Notes under the pieces: model-generated
What the model was told of the DNA's origin: nothing
The model's database searches: none
What the model saw: the letters and a program-made list of their open reading frames with translations, nothing else
Program-made: the position numbers and the translations under genes
Assembly: GCA_036873755.1 (NCBI GenBank)
Contig: JAVTVY010033773.1
Coordinates: forward strand, 62,001-126,000
Direction: 5' to 3'
From: Hanleya hanleyi
Lineage: Eukaryota > Mollusca > Polyplacophora > Lepidopleurida > Hanleyidae
Length of the DNA stretch: 64,000 nucleotides
Part shown: piece after piece, positions 1 to 11,879 of the stretch
How the letters are laid out: every line of letters begins with the position of its first letter
How positions within the stretch are numbered: the stretch's first letter is position 1

Positions 1-1313
1 TCAGGATTGGTGATGACATGACTCTGTGACATTGGTCGATACTTCATGTAGGAACTATTGCGTCTGTCTTTGTGTCGTTGAAAAGGCACATGTCTAGACA
101 CATTGTTGTTCCTAGACTTGGCTATTGTATGCATTGTCTCGTGATTCTTACATGAAGTATGAACCGTAACAATAGCTGGTTTTTTTCTTATTGTGTCATC
201 ACAGGAAGGCTCGGTCTTAGGCCAAAGCGGATGCATGCAAGCAGCAGACCCAAATCCATGGATGGAAAGTGTCGCAGGTATTTATATTACATGAAAGGAC
301 AGTCCTGCTCGCATTGACAAGGCAAATATACCCCGGTTAATATTACCCACATGATGCCAGGATAACCTAAGGAGTGTGCTTCCCTTGTTATCCTGCTGAT
401 ACTCAGGTGCATTTGCCTTTTGATGTAAGTGGTACTGCAGACAAAGTAATTGCTGTAACTTGTTGCCCTCACTTTTGACCCGACCTTTTGCATTTTCCGT
501 TGATCATGGAAAGAAAAAAGGTCAGCTGAACCAGTGTGCTTAAAAAATCTTTTAGGATAGCATTATGTTTACTGAAATCATGTATCAGCAATGTGAAATT
601 CAGCACCCAGCTAAATAACTATACAGATGCAGTCTCTGATCCTTAACTATATACCACATATTCACCATTGTGTTATTATCTAGATATTCTATGCGTAATC
701 CGTGGATAAGACCTTAAGAGGCCCCCAATTGAGTGAGCAACATGCGTTTTGTGCCATGTCTGTTGCCATGAGGGGAAGATCAATTTCCTCTGCATGATGG
801 CTGTACATGGATTGTCACAGCTCTCCAGCTAATCACTTCGTAGTTATATTGTTGCTTTTTGACCCACATGGTGTTGAATGCGATGTTAAACCCCTGCATA
901 GGAATCTAGCACCATACCGACCTAGCCAAACTTTCCTTGCTAGGACAATGCCAGTACAGGAACTGTGAAATAATCCTGAAACAATCCTGCCCCTCAAACA
1001 GAAGGTGCCCGCTCTCTCCCCTTACAATTAACCACTATACTCCTAGCATTTCTCCATTTCCACCAGGATCTACTCACAGCACGGCCTTTGCATATCAGTC
1101 CAGTACCATACTGATTGAACTATAGGGAATGATCCTACGTCCCCCAACCGGAGAATATATAGTTTGTCGGAGAACTCTGGCTTCCTCCACCTTTCAATCA
1201 TGATATGACTGTTGAAAAGGTCTGAAAAACCAAATAACTGCCTTGTCCACGGCCTTGTCCTTTGGGCTGAGTTGTTTCTGGCTCAACTAAGATGTTCATT
1301 GTATGCCTTGCAG
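1..1313. other. Upstream region, no gene recognised
   Basis: No coding region, RNA gene or repeat family could be supported here. The last bases (tgccttgcag, ending at 1313) look like a splice acceptor just before the first recognised coding exon. An upstream, possibly non-coding exon of the 1.3-10.0 kb gene may therefore lie in this stretch, but I could not locate it. Confidence 0.4.
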
Positions 1314-1326
1314 ACTTTCCTCCAGC

Positions 1327-1609
1327 ATGTCGCTTGAAATTGAAGGTGATGAAAGTGAATATGTTGAAGTGGATGATGATGATGACGACTACAACCGAGA
1401 TGTTGAAATGGATGATGATGATGATGATTACAACCCAGATGTCGAATTGGATGATGATGATGATGATGATTACAACCCAGATGTCGAATTGGATGATGAT
1501 GATGATGATGACTACAACCCAGATGCTGAAATGGATGATGATGAAGATGATGATTATAATCCAGATGTTGAAATGGATGATGATGATGAATCATTTAATA
1601 AGGAGATAG
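1327..1609 (+). CDS. Exon 1: acidic repeat N-terminus
   Basis: The exon encodes about 94 residues dominated by aspartate runs with five YNxDVE/YNPDAE-type units. The underlying DNA is a GATGAT-rich minisatellite, so copy number may vary between alleles. The donor is ATAG|GTAAAT with a phase-1 exit. It matches the entry phase of the exon at 1990. Confidence 0.7.
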
Positions 1610-4600
1610 GTAAATCGAAATCATTACTGCAGGCTCATTTACACATGTCACCGGTAATTGTGTCTCATGCAGTCATTCAATACTTGGAAGGTGGACAGAT
1701 CATCATCAACCACATTCTTTCAGCAAATAAAATATGATGCTGAAATAACAAGATGTGACTTCATATTCTAAATTATAGGCTATATGTTTGACAGAGATGC
1801 TTGATCTAAGCACCCCAAAGAATCATATGAAGTGCCACATTCTTAGCAAAATGGTGCTCGAGCTAATCCAGTAGATTAGTATTTCTATTTGATAGAAATG
1901 TTTGCTGTTAAGAAAAATGCAGTATAATTCAGATTGGTATTTTTATCTTTTCCAGTGTACCTTATTCTTTTATCAACTATTTAATTTAGGTGAAGGCAAT
2001 ACAAAAGCAGATATACAAGTACCTGATGTAGGGACTACAACCAGTGCTCAAAATCTTCAGGTAAATAGTTTGTTTGCCTGTCATGCGGGACTAGTTGTGG
2101 GTCCAGCGGGACTAGTTCGGAGATCAGGTTATTGGAACAGATCCACTATATTCTGTTACAGAGTGGATCTGTCATTCTGCGATAAATCTTTGATCACTGT
2201 TCTTAATATTTGATCCAGCACTCTGGAGAATTTGGCATATCATTTCAACCGAACAGTCACACCAGCTGTAGTAATATATACATTTTTAGGAGATTATAAG
2301 TTTCACTGTCTGCCATTGATGAAATGCGTTGTGCAGTATTGTTTGTTTAATTAACCTCTGTATCGATTCAAAGCCAGATGTGGAAGTAGAAGTTTCACAT
2401 CAATTTATATTTAGAATAGCTATCAGGTTTAAATCAAATTAAGGTTTACAGTACTTCATTGATCCATGCCAGTACTGAAACTTCATGAATGAAGCAGATA
2501 CCTAGCAATTTTTAGGTTTTAGGCTGGAGACTCGGTTTGATCACCCAGCAGGTTAACCATCATCCGCAAGAGATTTAACAAATTCGCCATTTTAGCTTGT
2601 TGAGCTTCTGATAAATTCTGTTATGTGTGCTATCTTACCTTGCCCAGGTTCAGATTTCATATAGTCTTGGAATAAATTGATTCTATATTATATCATTTCA
2701 GACATTAAGCTTTCCTCCAAAAGAAAGTGTACAGGGTCGGAGGCGAGAGTTACAAGTTATGACCTCAAACAACAAGAAAAATGTACGAGTTTGGGACAAA
2801 CAACACTGCTGTGTGTTCTGCATGCAACTAAAATCTAAACTCCCCAGACATTTCGAACAGAAACACAAGGACGAACTGGATGTTGCAAAAGCTCTGTCAT
2901 TTCCTAAGAAATCTAAAGAAAGATTTTGTTTGTTTGAAGAAATCAGAAAAAAAGGAGACTTCGCACACAATTCTGAGGTACTCAAGACATCCAGTGGCAC
3001 TTTGATACCATACAGGAGACCAGCTCAAGGTACATACGAGCCTGCCAGCAGATATATTCCATGTGAGGACTGTCTGGGTTTTTATCTTTCAGTAGATCTT
3101 TGGAAGCACAAAAAAAAGTGTCCTGCTGTGAAAAGCATTGAAGCGAGTCAGTCAGGAAAAACGAGAAGAGGCACCCACCAGTCATCAAGTGCTGCTCTGC
3201 TTCCAGTTTCCGACGAAGCTAAATCGGAAATGAAAAATCAGATCTTGTGCAGAATGACAAATGATGATATTTCCATGGTAACTCGAACTGATAGTCTGAT
3301 CGTTATATATGGATCAAAGCTATTTGCCAAGAATGGTCATGAGAAACACCAACACCAGTACATCAAACAGAAGATGAGAGAATTGGCAAGATTTCTTATT
3401 GCCATGAGGAAGAAAAAATGCAGTGTATGGTCATTATCAGAGTGCATCAATCCAACACTGTTCAAAGATGTTGTTCAGACAGTGAAAGAAGAGTGCAGAT
3501 ATGACACAGAAACTGGCAGGTATGGAATACCTTCCCTTGCACTAAAACTTGGACATTCCCTGAAGAAGTGCTGCAAGTACTTGAAGTCAACAGCCCTACA
3601 AAAACAGGATGCAGAAACCCGACGCAGGGCAGAGGAGTTCAGAGAACTTATTGAAGCCGAATGGGAGTGTGAAATATCAAGTCAGGCCCTTGCAACATTG
3701 CATAACAACACATTCAACAAGCCAAAGCGAATTCCTCTAGCAAATGACATTCGCAAACTGAACAATCACTTACAAGAAAAAGCACAAGAGTACATCAAGA
3801 AACTGGAAGAGAATCATGCAGAAACAAACTGGCAGAATTTATCACACGTCACTCAAGCCCAGTTAGTCTTATTCAATAGACGCAGAGGTGGAGAAATGGA
3901 ACGAATCAAACTCAACCAATATGTGGAGGGAATGGAAGCTGTAAAGCGTCCTATGCAGGAAGAGGTGGCAGCCTCTTTGAGTCCATTCGAGAGAAAGCTG
4001 GCTAAAAAGCTGTCGAGGATTGAAATACGAGGAAAGCGAGGGAGAAAGGTTCCAGTACTCTTCACAAAGCATCATAAGGAACAGATGGAACTTCTGGTAA
4101 AGACTCGAGCATCCTGTGGGATTCCAGAAACAAGTACCTTCTTGTTTTCACGAGCTGCTGATTGTAAGACTCCGTATCGTAGTTCAGATGCTCTGAAACA
4201 ACATGCAGAACTTTGTGGAGCTGAACAGCCACATCTCCTCCAGTCTACAACTTTGAGATTTCATGTTGGAACAGTATCTCAGATCTTGAACCTGAAGGAT
4301 AACGAGCTTGACATACTGGCTGGATTCATGGGGCATGATATCAGAATACATCGGCAGTATTATCGGCTCCCTGAAGATACTCTACAGCTGGCAAAGGTCT
4401 CAAAGATTCTGATGAAAATGGAAAGTGGGCAAATCGAGAAGTACAAAGGGAAGTCTTTGGATGAAATTCAGATCGATGTGGACGGTAAGCTCATATTATT
4501 TGCAGGCATTCAAATTTTGTTAGTCTTTATCTGTTTGGTGACCGGATATTGCGATTTTGTTTAAAACCAAAAACCTGACTGCAGCGCTGCAGATGAGCTG

Positions 4601-7600
4601 TCAAACATCCTCCTAAAAAATTAAGACTGCCCATTGACTGAGGTGTCTACAGCACTCCGCATACAGCTCACTGGAACCACACAATACTGCTGGCCGGTTT
4701 CATGTCCAACCAGGGTTCTCGCTCGGCTATTATATGTGTGAAAGTTGCGTGTTATTGCTTATCTGAGGTTGTTTCCTCTGTGTACTGCGGTTTCCTCCCA
4801 GGCATAGAAAAATCCCAAATTTCTATTTTGTCCTGTGGGCAACTACTGTTTGAAAACCAAGTTGCCCTTCAATTTTGGTTACCCGCTCCCAAATCAAGAA
4901 AATTTTAAAGCATACTTCGAACTCACAGTATAAGTACCATTCTAGAGAAAACTCAGTGAGCTGATTACATGTACAAAATATAAGTCACACAAACTTGGTT
5001 TCTTTAGATATATTTTGATGCAGAGTGTTACATGTAGGTATATTTTCCTAACAAATAAACCGTTTATCCCATCAGCCGGTTGTGCTGGGAAATTTGTTTC
5101 GGAGACTCGATGTATTTCGCGGCGTGAGTTCGACCCTTGTCAGCTCCAGGGGAAATCTTCCTTCCCGCTTTCACATGCTAGAGGCCCCACAGTGGTCGAC
5201 GACTTTTGACTGACCTTTATCGTCACTAATAACAGTGACCAATTGTACTTCTATGAGTAACTTCAGGGGTCGAAAGTAATCATAATTTGTAGTTGCCCAT
5301 TGGGCAAGTGAGTTACTGAAAGTAGTTGCCCATATCAGTTTTAATTTGCCCTTTTTGGTCTGATATGGTACAGAGAAATAAATTTGTCCTCGGACAGGTG
5401 AATGTGCAAAGTCACTTGCTCGCACCAATTTTAGGTTGTCCTGGGCAGCCGGGCAGGCATTATTCCGACCACCGACCCCTGAACTTAAAGCGGGCAGATA
5501 GCACCAGCTAGCCAGCAAATTAGCACCAAGCATTTTTGGAATCACCCCTTCCAAAAAAGTGGTATGATCCACTATTTCAGAAAATGTGGTCGAGTCAAAT
5601 GTCCGGCACTTGTTTGCAGGCTTGCACCAGCCAAAGTACCTCTGGCATTATAATCATCATACCTACATGAGTAAAATTGCAGCAGTATTTCTTCTACTCT
5701 TCTAGATGAGTTGGAGTTGAATGAAGACCATTTACCTTGTGTTCAAAGGCCGTCAGATGACCTTGATGAGACCGATGGTAAGTTGAGTTGTAACATTTAA
5801 TACGACTTTTCATTCCCTTTGTTATTCTCTGTCCAGTCATTGCCAGTGTGCTGGGCAATCCCTCTTTCTGTCCAACCACCTGTTGTCTGTCTTGTGATGA
5901 AGTTCGTTTAACCAAAGGAAAAAATTCTTAACTGTATAGGGACACTCAGGTCAAGTTCTTTCTCACCCTCTTGACAGTTTTATATTTAACCTGAGATGCT
6001 GGTAAGCTAGTCGACAGTGTAATTAATTTTTTTTTTCATATTATGAACTACAGTCAAATCTTCTATCCCTGCATGTAACTTTCCAGTTACCAGACCATGC
6101 CACCATAGATGCCACCAATTCTTTCTGTGCCATGAGATGGTTGTTTTTATAATAACTTTGCATATACTGACATTATGGATTCTTAGCTAATTCGGTATTT
6201 GGATACCTTGCCATGGGAATTCATTGCCTTTTGCGCAAGACATCACATGGTATTTAGCAATAGAGAGACACATGATGGTCAGCCATCACAGTATCAGGAC
6301 ACAACTTGTGGACTGCTCTTTCAAAGGCCCAAACCAAGACCTGTAACGCCACAGATCTTTAATACCCGACAAAACAATGAGAAAAAATGATCATAGGGCT
6401 AATGTAAACGCTCTTGACACCTATGCGGTAGGCTAGCTCAGAGACTTGCTGTCACGACAAGCTATTGTTGTTCTGTTATTAAGTTAAAGATAAGCTTGAT
6501 CTTTCAGCTTGAGAATATGGTATCCCATTAAAGGAGTACTTACCTTATTTCTGAGTGTGACTATATTCATCAGCAATCGTATTCCAAACCTTATGATATA
6601 AAACTTATGTTGATAGAATGTTAAATAAAAGAAATATTGAATATTTTGTTGCCGCCACGGCGTGCACTGGGCGCCGCCATTGCAGCACTGCGTGACGTTT
6701 TTAGATGAGCGGAAGTGAGTGTATACTCATCTAAAAACGTCACAACGTCATGGAGATTTAAGGTTTATCGTGTTGGTCATGCCGATAATTTGCACGAAAA
6801 GGAACCTAGTAAATTCACTGACGTTCTAGTTAATTTTAGTGGTTCAAGTGTAATCATGAAAATGTTTACGAACTTAGAAGCATCGTCGTTCATCTCAAAT
6901 CACTAGACAATTGCAGAGGACACTCTTTTAGTTTACCGCTCTGCTTCAAATTTTGTCCAAACTGAATCGGGCAAGTCTCAGTTGAAAAATTTGGGAAAGA
7001 AAGTCTTCAGTTTGCGGAGATAACCTATTATATCAAACCAATTTCCTTTTAGGAATTACCTCCATGGGATTTGCCGCGCCAGTTTTATCCTCGAATTAAA
7101 ACTTGGACCCAGAGTCATTCAAATGTCCGTAGTTGGAACGTCCCTTGATCAAGCGTTAGCCGTGACGTTGTCCTGAATTCTGACGTCATCAGTCACGTCA
7201 TCCTACAGGCAACATGGCGGCGCCCACATCGACCTCAAGGCAGAAACATTGCTTCACAAATTGTAATAAAAATAATAGGTTATCGCCCTCAACGACAGTA
7301 AAATAGTTGGTTATATTTCTTTAAGAGTCTAACCTTTGTACTAGGAACCTAGATAAAATAAGGTAAGTACTCCTTTAATGAAATCAGGCCGATTGCATGA
7401 CGAAGTACCTGCTAACTACTTGTTGATAAAATGTGAGGAGCCTCATCAGTCAGAGTACATGTAGATCATGAACACACTTCTGCTCAGATGATGATGATGA
7501 CTGTTAATACCTTAATATCTGAACTGCTATTTGCTGGCCCCAAGGGGTCTCCATGTCTCCTTTCCTGTCATATATCACCATTCTCAGATCTCTGCTCTGT

Positions 7601-10016
7601 TTTCTATATCTCTGTATCTGTTCTATTCAACTGTTAGAGTGGCATTTATTCAATTTTCCGATACATATAATCAGTTAGGAGTTCAAGTGGTTATTATAGG
7701 TCATCGCTGTATAGCTAAAATATCACTGAATTCAATGTTCATCAATTTTCTCTCTCTGGCTTATTATAGAGTGATGTTAATAATAATAATTTGAATTATA
7801 GAGTGTAAATGCAACATTAGCTAGAAGTGAAATCTAACTCCGAGGCCTAATTTTGGTTGGTCAGATGACTGTACAAGGCTAAAATTGCATATATTGTAGA
7901 TGACCAAATTTTCTGACGAAAATTGTTTACAGAATACCAGTTTACACTGTTAGCATTGTTTAAACTAGGGTCCATAGAATTACCCAAATGAACCCAAAAT
8001 GTAAGTTATTTTACCCAAATGAAGGCAATATGTACCCAAATGAAGCTAGTATATGCGTAAAAGGATGTCCTGTCATCCGAAAATATAATAAAATCACAAG
8101 AAACCTTATTGATGCAGATGCATCAATGCCGGCGGAAACGTTTGTAGCTTATAATCTGCGTATTACAAGCCGATTACGTGTGCAACTGGTGAATACAGGC
8201 CACGATGCACATTATGGTAAAAAAAACCCATTGATTTGTTTGTTTTCCTTAAAGGTTTGACTTATGTAGTTCGCGCAAGAACCCATCTGGAAAGTGTGGG
8301 GTTAGCCGGAAGTTAAGTGCTTGCTGGCAAAATGTGCACATGAACCGCATGTCAAACTAGGACTTTGAAAGTAAGGTTCTGCGGTTGACGTATTAAGTCA
8401 CTTCATATAGCCTGAGGTAAGAGATCGCGCTGTGGCATTATACAGGACCCATCATCAAGCCACTATTCTTTATTGATGTGTGTCATTGTGAATTAAGCCT
8501 TGATCGGCTTTCTCTACACATCAATCCGATCCGCGTGTTTTACTGTTTCAAGTTTTTAGTAACTCGCAGTTCGATCTCAAACATTTAGCTGCAGACGTAC
8601 ACATGGTACAGGTGGATAACTTGATCATGTATGGTCATCGATTTGGTCTCTCAGCCGTAATAAAATAGTACAAAACGACATTTATTCGATGAATTCATTA
8701 CAACAGAATTAATATTAATGTGTTAACTACGAACGGGTGATACAGTCCTGTCGTTTTACAATATGAAACTAGTTGGATCACTCCACGGCACGTCTGTAAA
8801 GTATGGCTCGAGAAAACACCTGTTACTCGTCCAATATCAAGATGGCCGCTCCCATGTTTATCGAATTCAGATATCCGGCAGCGCTGCGCCTCCGGAAATG
8901 AAATAGGACAGGTGTACTAAATGGCAAAATAAATAGATTCGGCAAAACATGGGAATTCAGCGGCATGTAAAAAGAATGTTTTTCTTTATTCACAGCCGAC
9001 TATAATCATCGCTTCTACTGAGAGAATTGGGACTTCGATTAGTTCATAAAAAACGCAACAGGATGTATTGAAAAAGGCGACCGGGTTCGTTGCGGTTTTG
9101 CTTGGGCGGCTGGGTTTTGTCATAGTTCTCTCCCTTGAAAGTGATCTCCGACTAATAGTTTCATTCCATCGGCAGGTTCATTTTTGGCGAAATTTTGGCA
9201 TTATTCAGTACATCTGGCCTATTTTATTATATTTTCGGATGGCAGGGCTCCTTATACCCACATACTAGCTTCATTTGGGTACATATTGCCTTCATTTGGG
9301 TATATATTGCCTTCATTTGCGTAAAATAACTTACATTTGGGTTCATTTGGGTAATTCTATGGACCGTTAAACTAGAAATATCACAAACATGATACAGTAT
9401 TGCATCATTGTAAAAAACCTGCTGACGTGCAGTGATTTCCTTCGGGTTCTCGTCCACCTTTCATTTGGCCATTGTAATATGACTGACTGTTCGAAGCATC
9501 TTTCTGCCTACCTTCGTTGTAACTCAAACCTGTTCTTAAATAATATGTTATATTCACCTAACATATACTACTCGTCACAGTGCTGCTTACTAATTATTGA
9601 CACGATTAACAATACTGGTATGGTACGTACAGTACAGAATGTTTTAATGCTGCCTTTTTCCAGAGTTTTAACAGTGCTACAAATTTGAATGTTTGTTGAA
9701 ATAGGATACTGTTTAAACATTCACAGGTGAAAGGGAGAAAAGAACTGGAGGTGAAAGGGAGAAAAGAACTGGACGGAAAACCTCCAAGGAAAATTTGATG
9801 CCTGGCAACAAGGGAGAACGCAGGCCCTGGACCACAGAAGAGAAGAATGCCGTGAAAAGACAGTTCAGCAAATTTCTGAGGCTGAGACAGGTTCCTGGAA
9901 AATTAGCATGCGAAGAAGCCATCCGCATGGAACCTGTTTTATCCAGGAGGCCGTGGAAACAGATCAAATTCTGCATCAAAAATATCAACAGCTCGAAGAC
10001 AGTAAACAAGTTTTAG
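1327..10016 (+). CDS. Zinc-finger / tyrosine-recombinase-like / SANT-like protein (five exons)
   Basis: Five exons (1327-1609, 1990-2060, 2702-4484, 5706-5777, 9727-10016) join through canonical GT-AG introns with matching phases. They total 2499 nt, exactly 833 codons including the stop. Residues 1-95 are acidic, with repeated YNPDVE units in aspartate runs. A C2H2 finger lies near residues 155-173 and a C2HC-like finger near 239-258. The core near residues 500-680 has the signature of tyrosine recombinases: an Arg box (FNRRRGGEMERIKL, ~509-522), an LRFHVGT box (~636-642), MGH (~661-663) and a terminal QYY (~670-672). The last exon ends in a SANT/Myb-like module (RRPWTTEEK ... RRPWKQIKF). 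Similar proteins form a large uncharacterised family in aquatic animals (recalled). The function could be a Crypton-like recombinase or its domesticated descendant; DNA binding is very likely. The start at 1327 follows a putative acceptor at 1313. An in-frame ATG at 1303 is the alternative. Confidence 0.8.
1990..2060 (+). CDS. Exon 2
   Basis: A 71-nt exon lies between the acceptor TTTAATTTAG and the donor TTCAG|GTAAAT. It completes a split glycine codon and adds 23 codons (EGNTKADIQVPDVG...). It leaves in phase 0, which is the entry phase of the next exon. Confidence 0.65.
2702..4484 (+). CDS. Exon 3: zinc fingers and recombinase-like core
   Basis: This is the main exon, 594 codons plus one base. 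It enters at TCATTTCAG|ACA and leaves at GACG|GTAAGC. It holds both zinc fingers and the whole tyrosine-recombinase-like core (Arg box near 3863-3904, LRFH box near 4253-4264, MGH at 4328-4336, YY at 4358-4363). If the donor were not used, the frame would run to a stop at 4562-4564. Confidence 0.85.
4485..5705. other. Intron 3, no gene recognised
   Basis: There is no supported coding or RNA feature. A box-B-like string (GAGTTCGACCC, 5125-5135) sits in a stretch (about 5027-5215) that could be a tRNA-derived SINE. No matching A box or clear tail was found, so it is not called. Confidence 0.4.
5706..5777 (+). CDS. Exon 4
   Basis: A 72-nt exon lies between CTCTTCTAG and the donor ACCGATG|GTAAGT. 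It is phase 1 on both sides and encodes an acidic linker (DELELNEDHLPCV...). Confidence 0.65.
6532..7374. mobile_element. MITE-like element with TTAA flanks, inside intron 4
   Basis: The ends are inverted copies: AGGAGTACTTACCTTATTT at 6532 and its reverse complement ending at 7374. Each is flanked directly by TTAA (6528-6531 and 7375-7378). The element is 843 bp and has no coding capacity, so it would be non-autonomous. TTAA duplication is typical of piggyBac-type transposases, but the termini do not start with the usual CCC, so the superfamily is uncertain. Confidence 0.7.
6692..6743. repeat. Perfect 18-bp stem hairpin inside the MITE
   Basis: The sequence GTGACGTTTTTAGATGAG (6692-6709) is followed by a 16-nt loop and its exact reverse complement (6726-6743). 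It lies inside the TTAA-flanked element. It could be a subterminal transposase site or a strong RNA hairpin in the gene's intron. Confidence 0.75.
7969..9365. mobile_element. Non-autonomous DNA transposon with long inverted repeats, in intron 4
   Basis: Inverted repeats of about 85-100 bp start GGTCCATAGAATTACCCAAA at 7969 and end with the reverse complement at 9365. Inside each arm, a CCCAAATGAA motif recurs as short tandem units. A 9-bp direct repeat TTAAACTAG flanks the element (7960-7968 and 9367-9375), with one extra base on the right. The 1.2-kb interior has no recognisable transposase. An 8-9 bp duplication would suit hAT-like insertion, but the termini are not diagnostic. Confidence 0.65.
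9727..10016 (+). CDS. Exon 5: SANT/Myb-like C-terminus and stop
   Basis: The acceptor is ATTCACAG at 9719-9726. The exon starts by completing a glycine codon, then carries a duplicated GERKRTG unit and basic residues. A module follows with spaced tryptophans and a PGK segment (RRPWTTEEK, QVPGKLACEE, RRPWKQIKF). It ends at TAG 10014-10016. From memory, this tail is diagnostic of the protein family named in the whole-gene entry. Confidence 0.8.
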
Positions 10017-10039
10017 ATGGTTAAGAAACATGTTAAATT

Positions 10040-10560
10040 TGTTACTGGTCATTTCCAAATTGATACTACATATACAACCTATTTTATCCAGGTCAAATTC
10101 TAGCATTTGCTATATTTTTTTAAGGATTAAAGTTAGGGTCTTCAAATTCATATTATATATGCAACTGGTGATGTGCTAGAAGCTAGCCTACCAAAAGAAT
10201 AGACCAGAAAATTATTGGAGATGACTATCGTTGATATATATTTCCAAGATAAAATTACTTGAGCTGATTTTGACCTATATAGAAGAGTATATCTAGAGGT
10301 AAAAATATGGTCATGCACTACCAAGAACCTCATCAGTGCCAAATAATTTTAAGCCCCTGGCAAAAGCTGATCTGGCTCGATTTCATATATTTGTAATATG
10401 AGAACTGCAGTCAACCCATCTAGATCATATTTCTGTTAACCTACACTAAAATGTCAAAATTCTAAAAATACGTCTTATGCAATGCATGATTGCTGAATGT
10501 AAACAGTAAGTGATATCTGAGGGGTATTGGAGCCCAATGGGCTATTTTCTTTGTCTATTT
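10040..10560. repeat. Dispersed repeat family A, copy 1
   Basis: The segment, just after the stop codon of the split gene, is similar in order and sequence to about 16,080-17,110. Shared strings include TCAAATTCATATTATATATG, TGCAACTGGTGAT and GGTATTGGAG(C/T)CCAATGGGC. Family A resembles the 'ACCTTGACCTATTTT' repeats I associate with mollusc genomes. It has no coding capacity. Confidence 0.6.
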
Positions 10561-11879
10561 TGGATTCCCATTTGACCTGTTGTCGTGGGCAGATCCGCCA
10601 TATTGGCCGCTTTAGAGAATGTTTTGAACTGGACAACATTCGTTTTCCTTTTACGCTGATACGTTTATCTACGAGGGGAAAGCATTGTAATACAAGACTA
10701 CAAGCCTCAGGATTTCGTTGAGAAATATTCTTGTTGATTTTTAACGATAAAATAGAGATATTGCCCTCGTCTATGTAAGTTCAAAACGGGATCGTATATC
10801 GGCGCCCTGTTAATGATATCAGTGATCCAGTTTTCATTTGATAATTATGTACGGACGTAGGTCAAATTTTGTGTTACGGGATTATATTTCGCCCTTCCAT
10901 TACTTTTAATGTGGCAGCGAATAATCCCGTTTTTTATTGATATTCCTTTTGAATTTCAACCTATTTGTTGACGACAAACGTCTCTGTCCTTGCATGTGGT
11001 CTTTTAGAATTCCCCTTAGTCACACTTCTAACCGGTGGAAATCTACAACCCAGTTATCCCTATAAGTCAAAAGTTATCAAGGAAAAATGATCTTTTTTAC
11101 CTCCATTTTTAGAGAGAGGTTTTCCCTAACCTGTTAGACAGGTCTATTTGGTCCTTGTTGTATTCTTTTTATAAGATAATTCCAGATATATATTGTTCGT
11201 TTTTTTCTGACGAGGTGACAAAGTAATGTTGTTGTTGTTTCAACACTGGCATGCACATACGCTTTAGACATTGTTGCAGATGCCAATCAAAATGTAAATA
11301 TCTATGCGAGTAACCCTTCAAAGGGTACTATTTTTCAATCATGAATACGATAAAACAGAGTTGCAATCTTATGTTGTTATATATGTATTGGGAAATATTA
11401 ACGCCCAATGTATCACCATTTGAGTCTAACTGGGTATCTCAAATTTTGCGTTTCTTTTTCCTGTGCTTTGTCTACCTGGTGAAACAAAGGTTTTTTTTAG
11501 CTGTTTGCAACGTTGTTCTATAGAACGAGGTCATCATGACATCAGTGACTCATTTGACAGCTGTGGGACAAAGATCAAGTTTGTGTACTTTTCCTTTTTC
11601 CTGATCAGCACTATGGGCTTCGCCTTTCACTTTATCGGTCACTTTAGTTTATGTCCTTCTACAGTTAGGTATGGCGTCTCTATGGGCTCCGGATTTCAAT
11701 CAGTAGTACTCTGATGATCGTCGACACTTCTGTTTTTTCAAAACAGCTTTTTGGGCTATGGTTGCGCGGTCTGTCTTCCAAGACCAGGACTTCTCTGAGT
11801 TTCTACTTGAACGTCGTTTTCCCGTGCCTCCTTCAGGTTATTATCAAGAGAGTTCCATAGCTTAGCTCCAATATTGCAT
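10561..11879. other. Non-coding stretch, nothing recognised
   Basis: The stretch is AT-rich with only short chance reading frames. I see no inverted-repeat ends, tandem structure or RNA gene signature. Confidence 0.4.

Noticed and set aside
1283..1609. Alternative open frames (His-rich or Met/Thr-rich) across exon 1
   Set aside because: They are shadows of the GATGAT minisatellite in other frames; only the acidic frame joins to the next exons.
5027..5215. Possible tRNA-derived SINE with a GAGTTCGACCC box
   Set aside because: No A box at the right distance, no tail and no second copy in the window.
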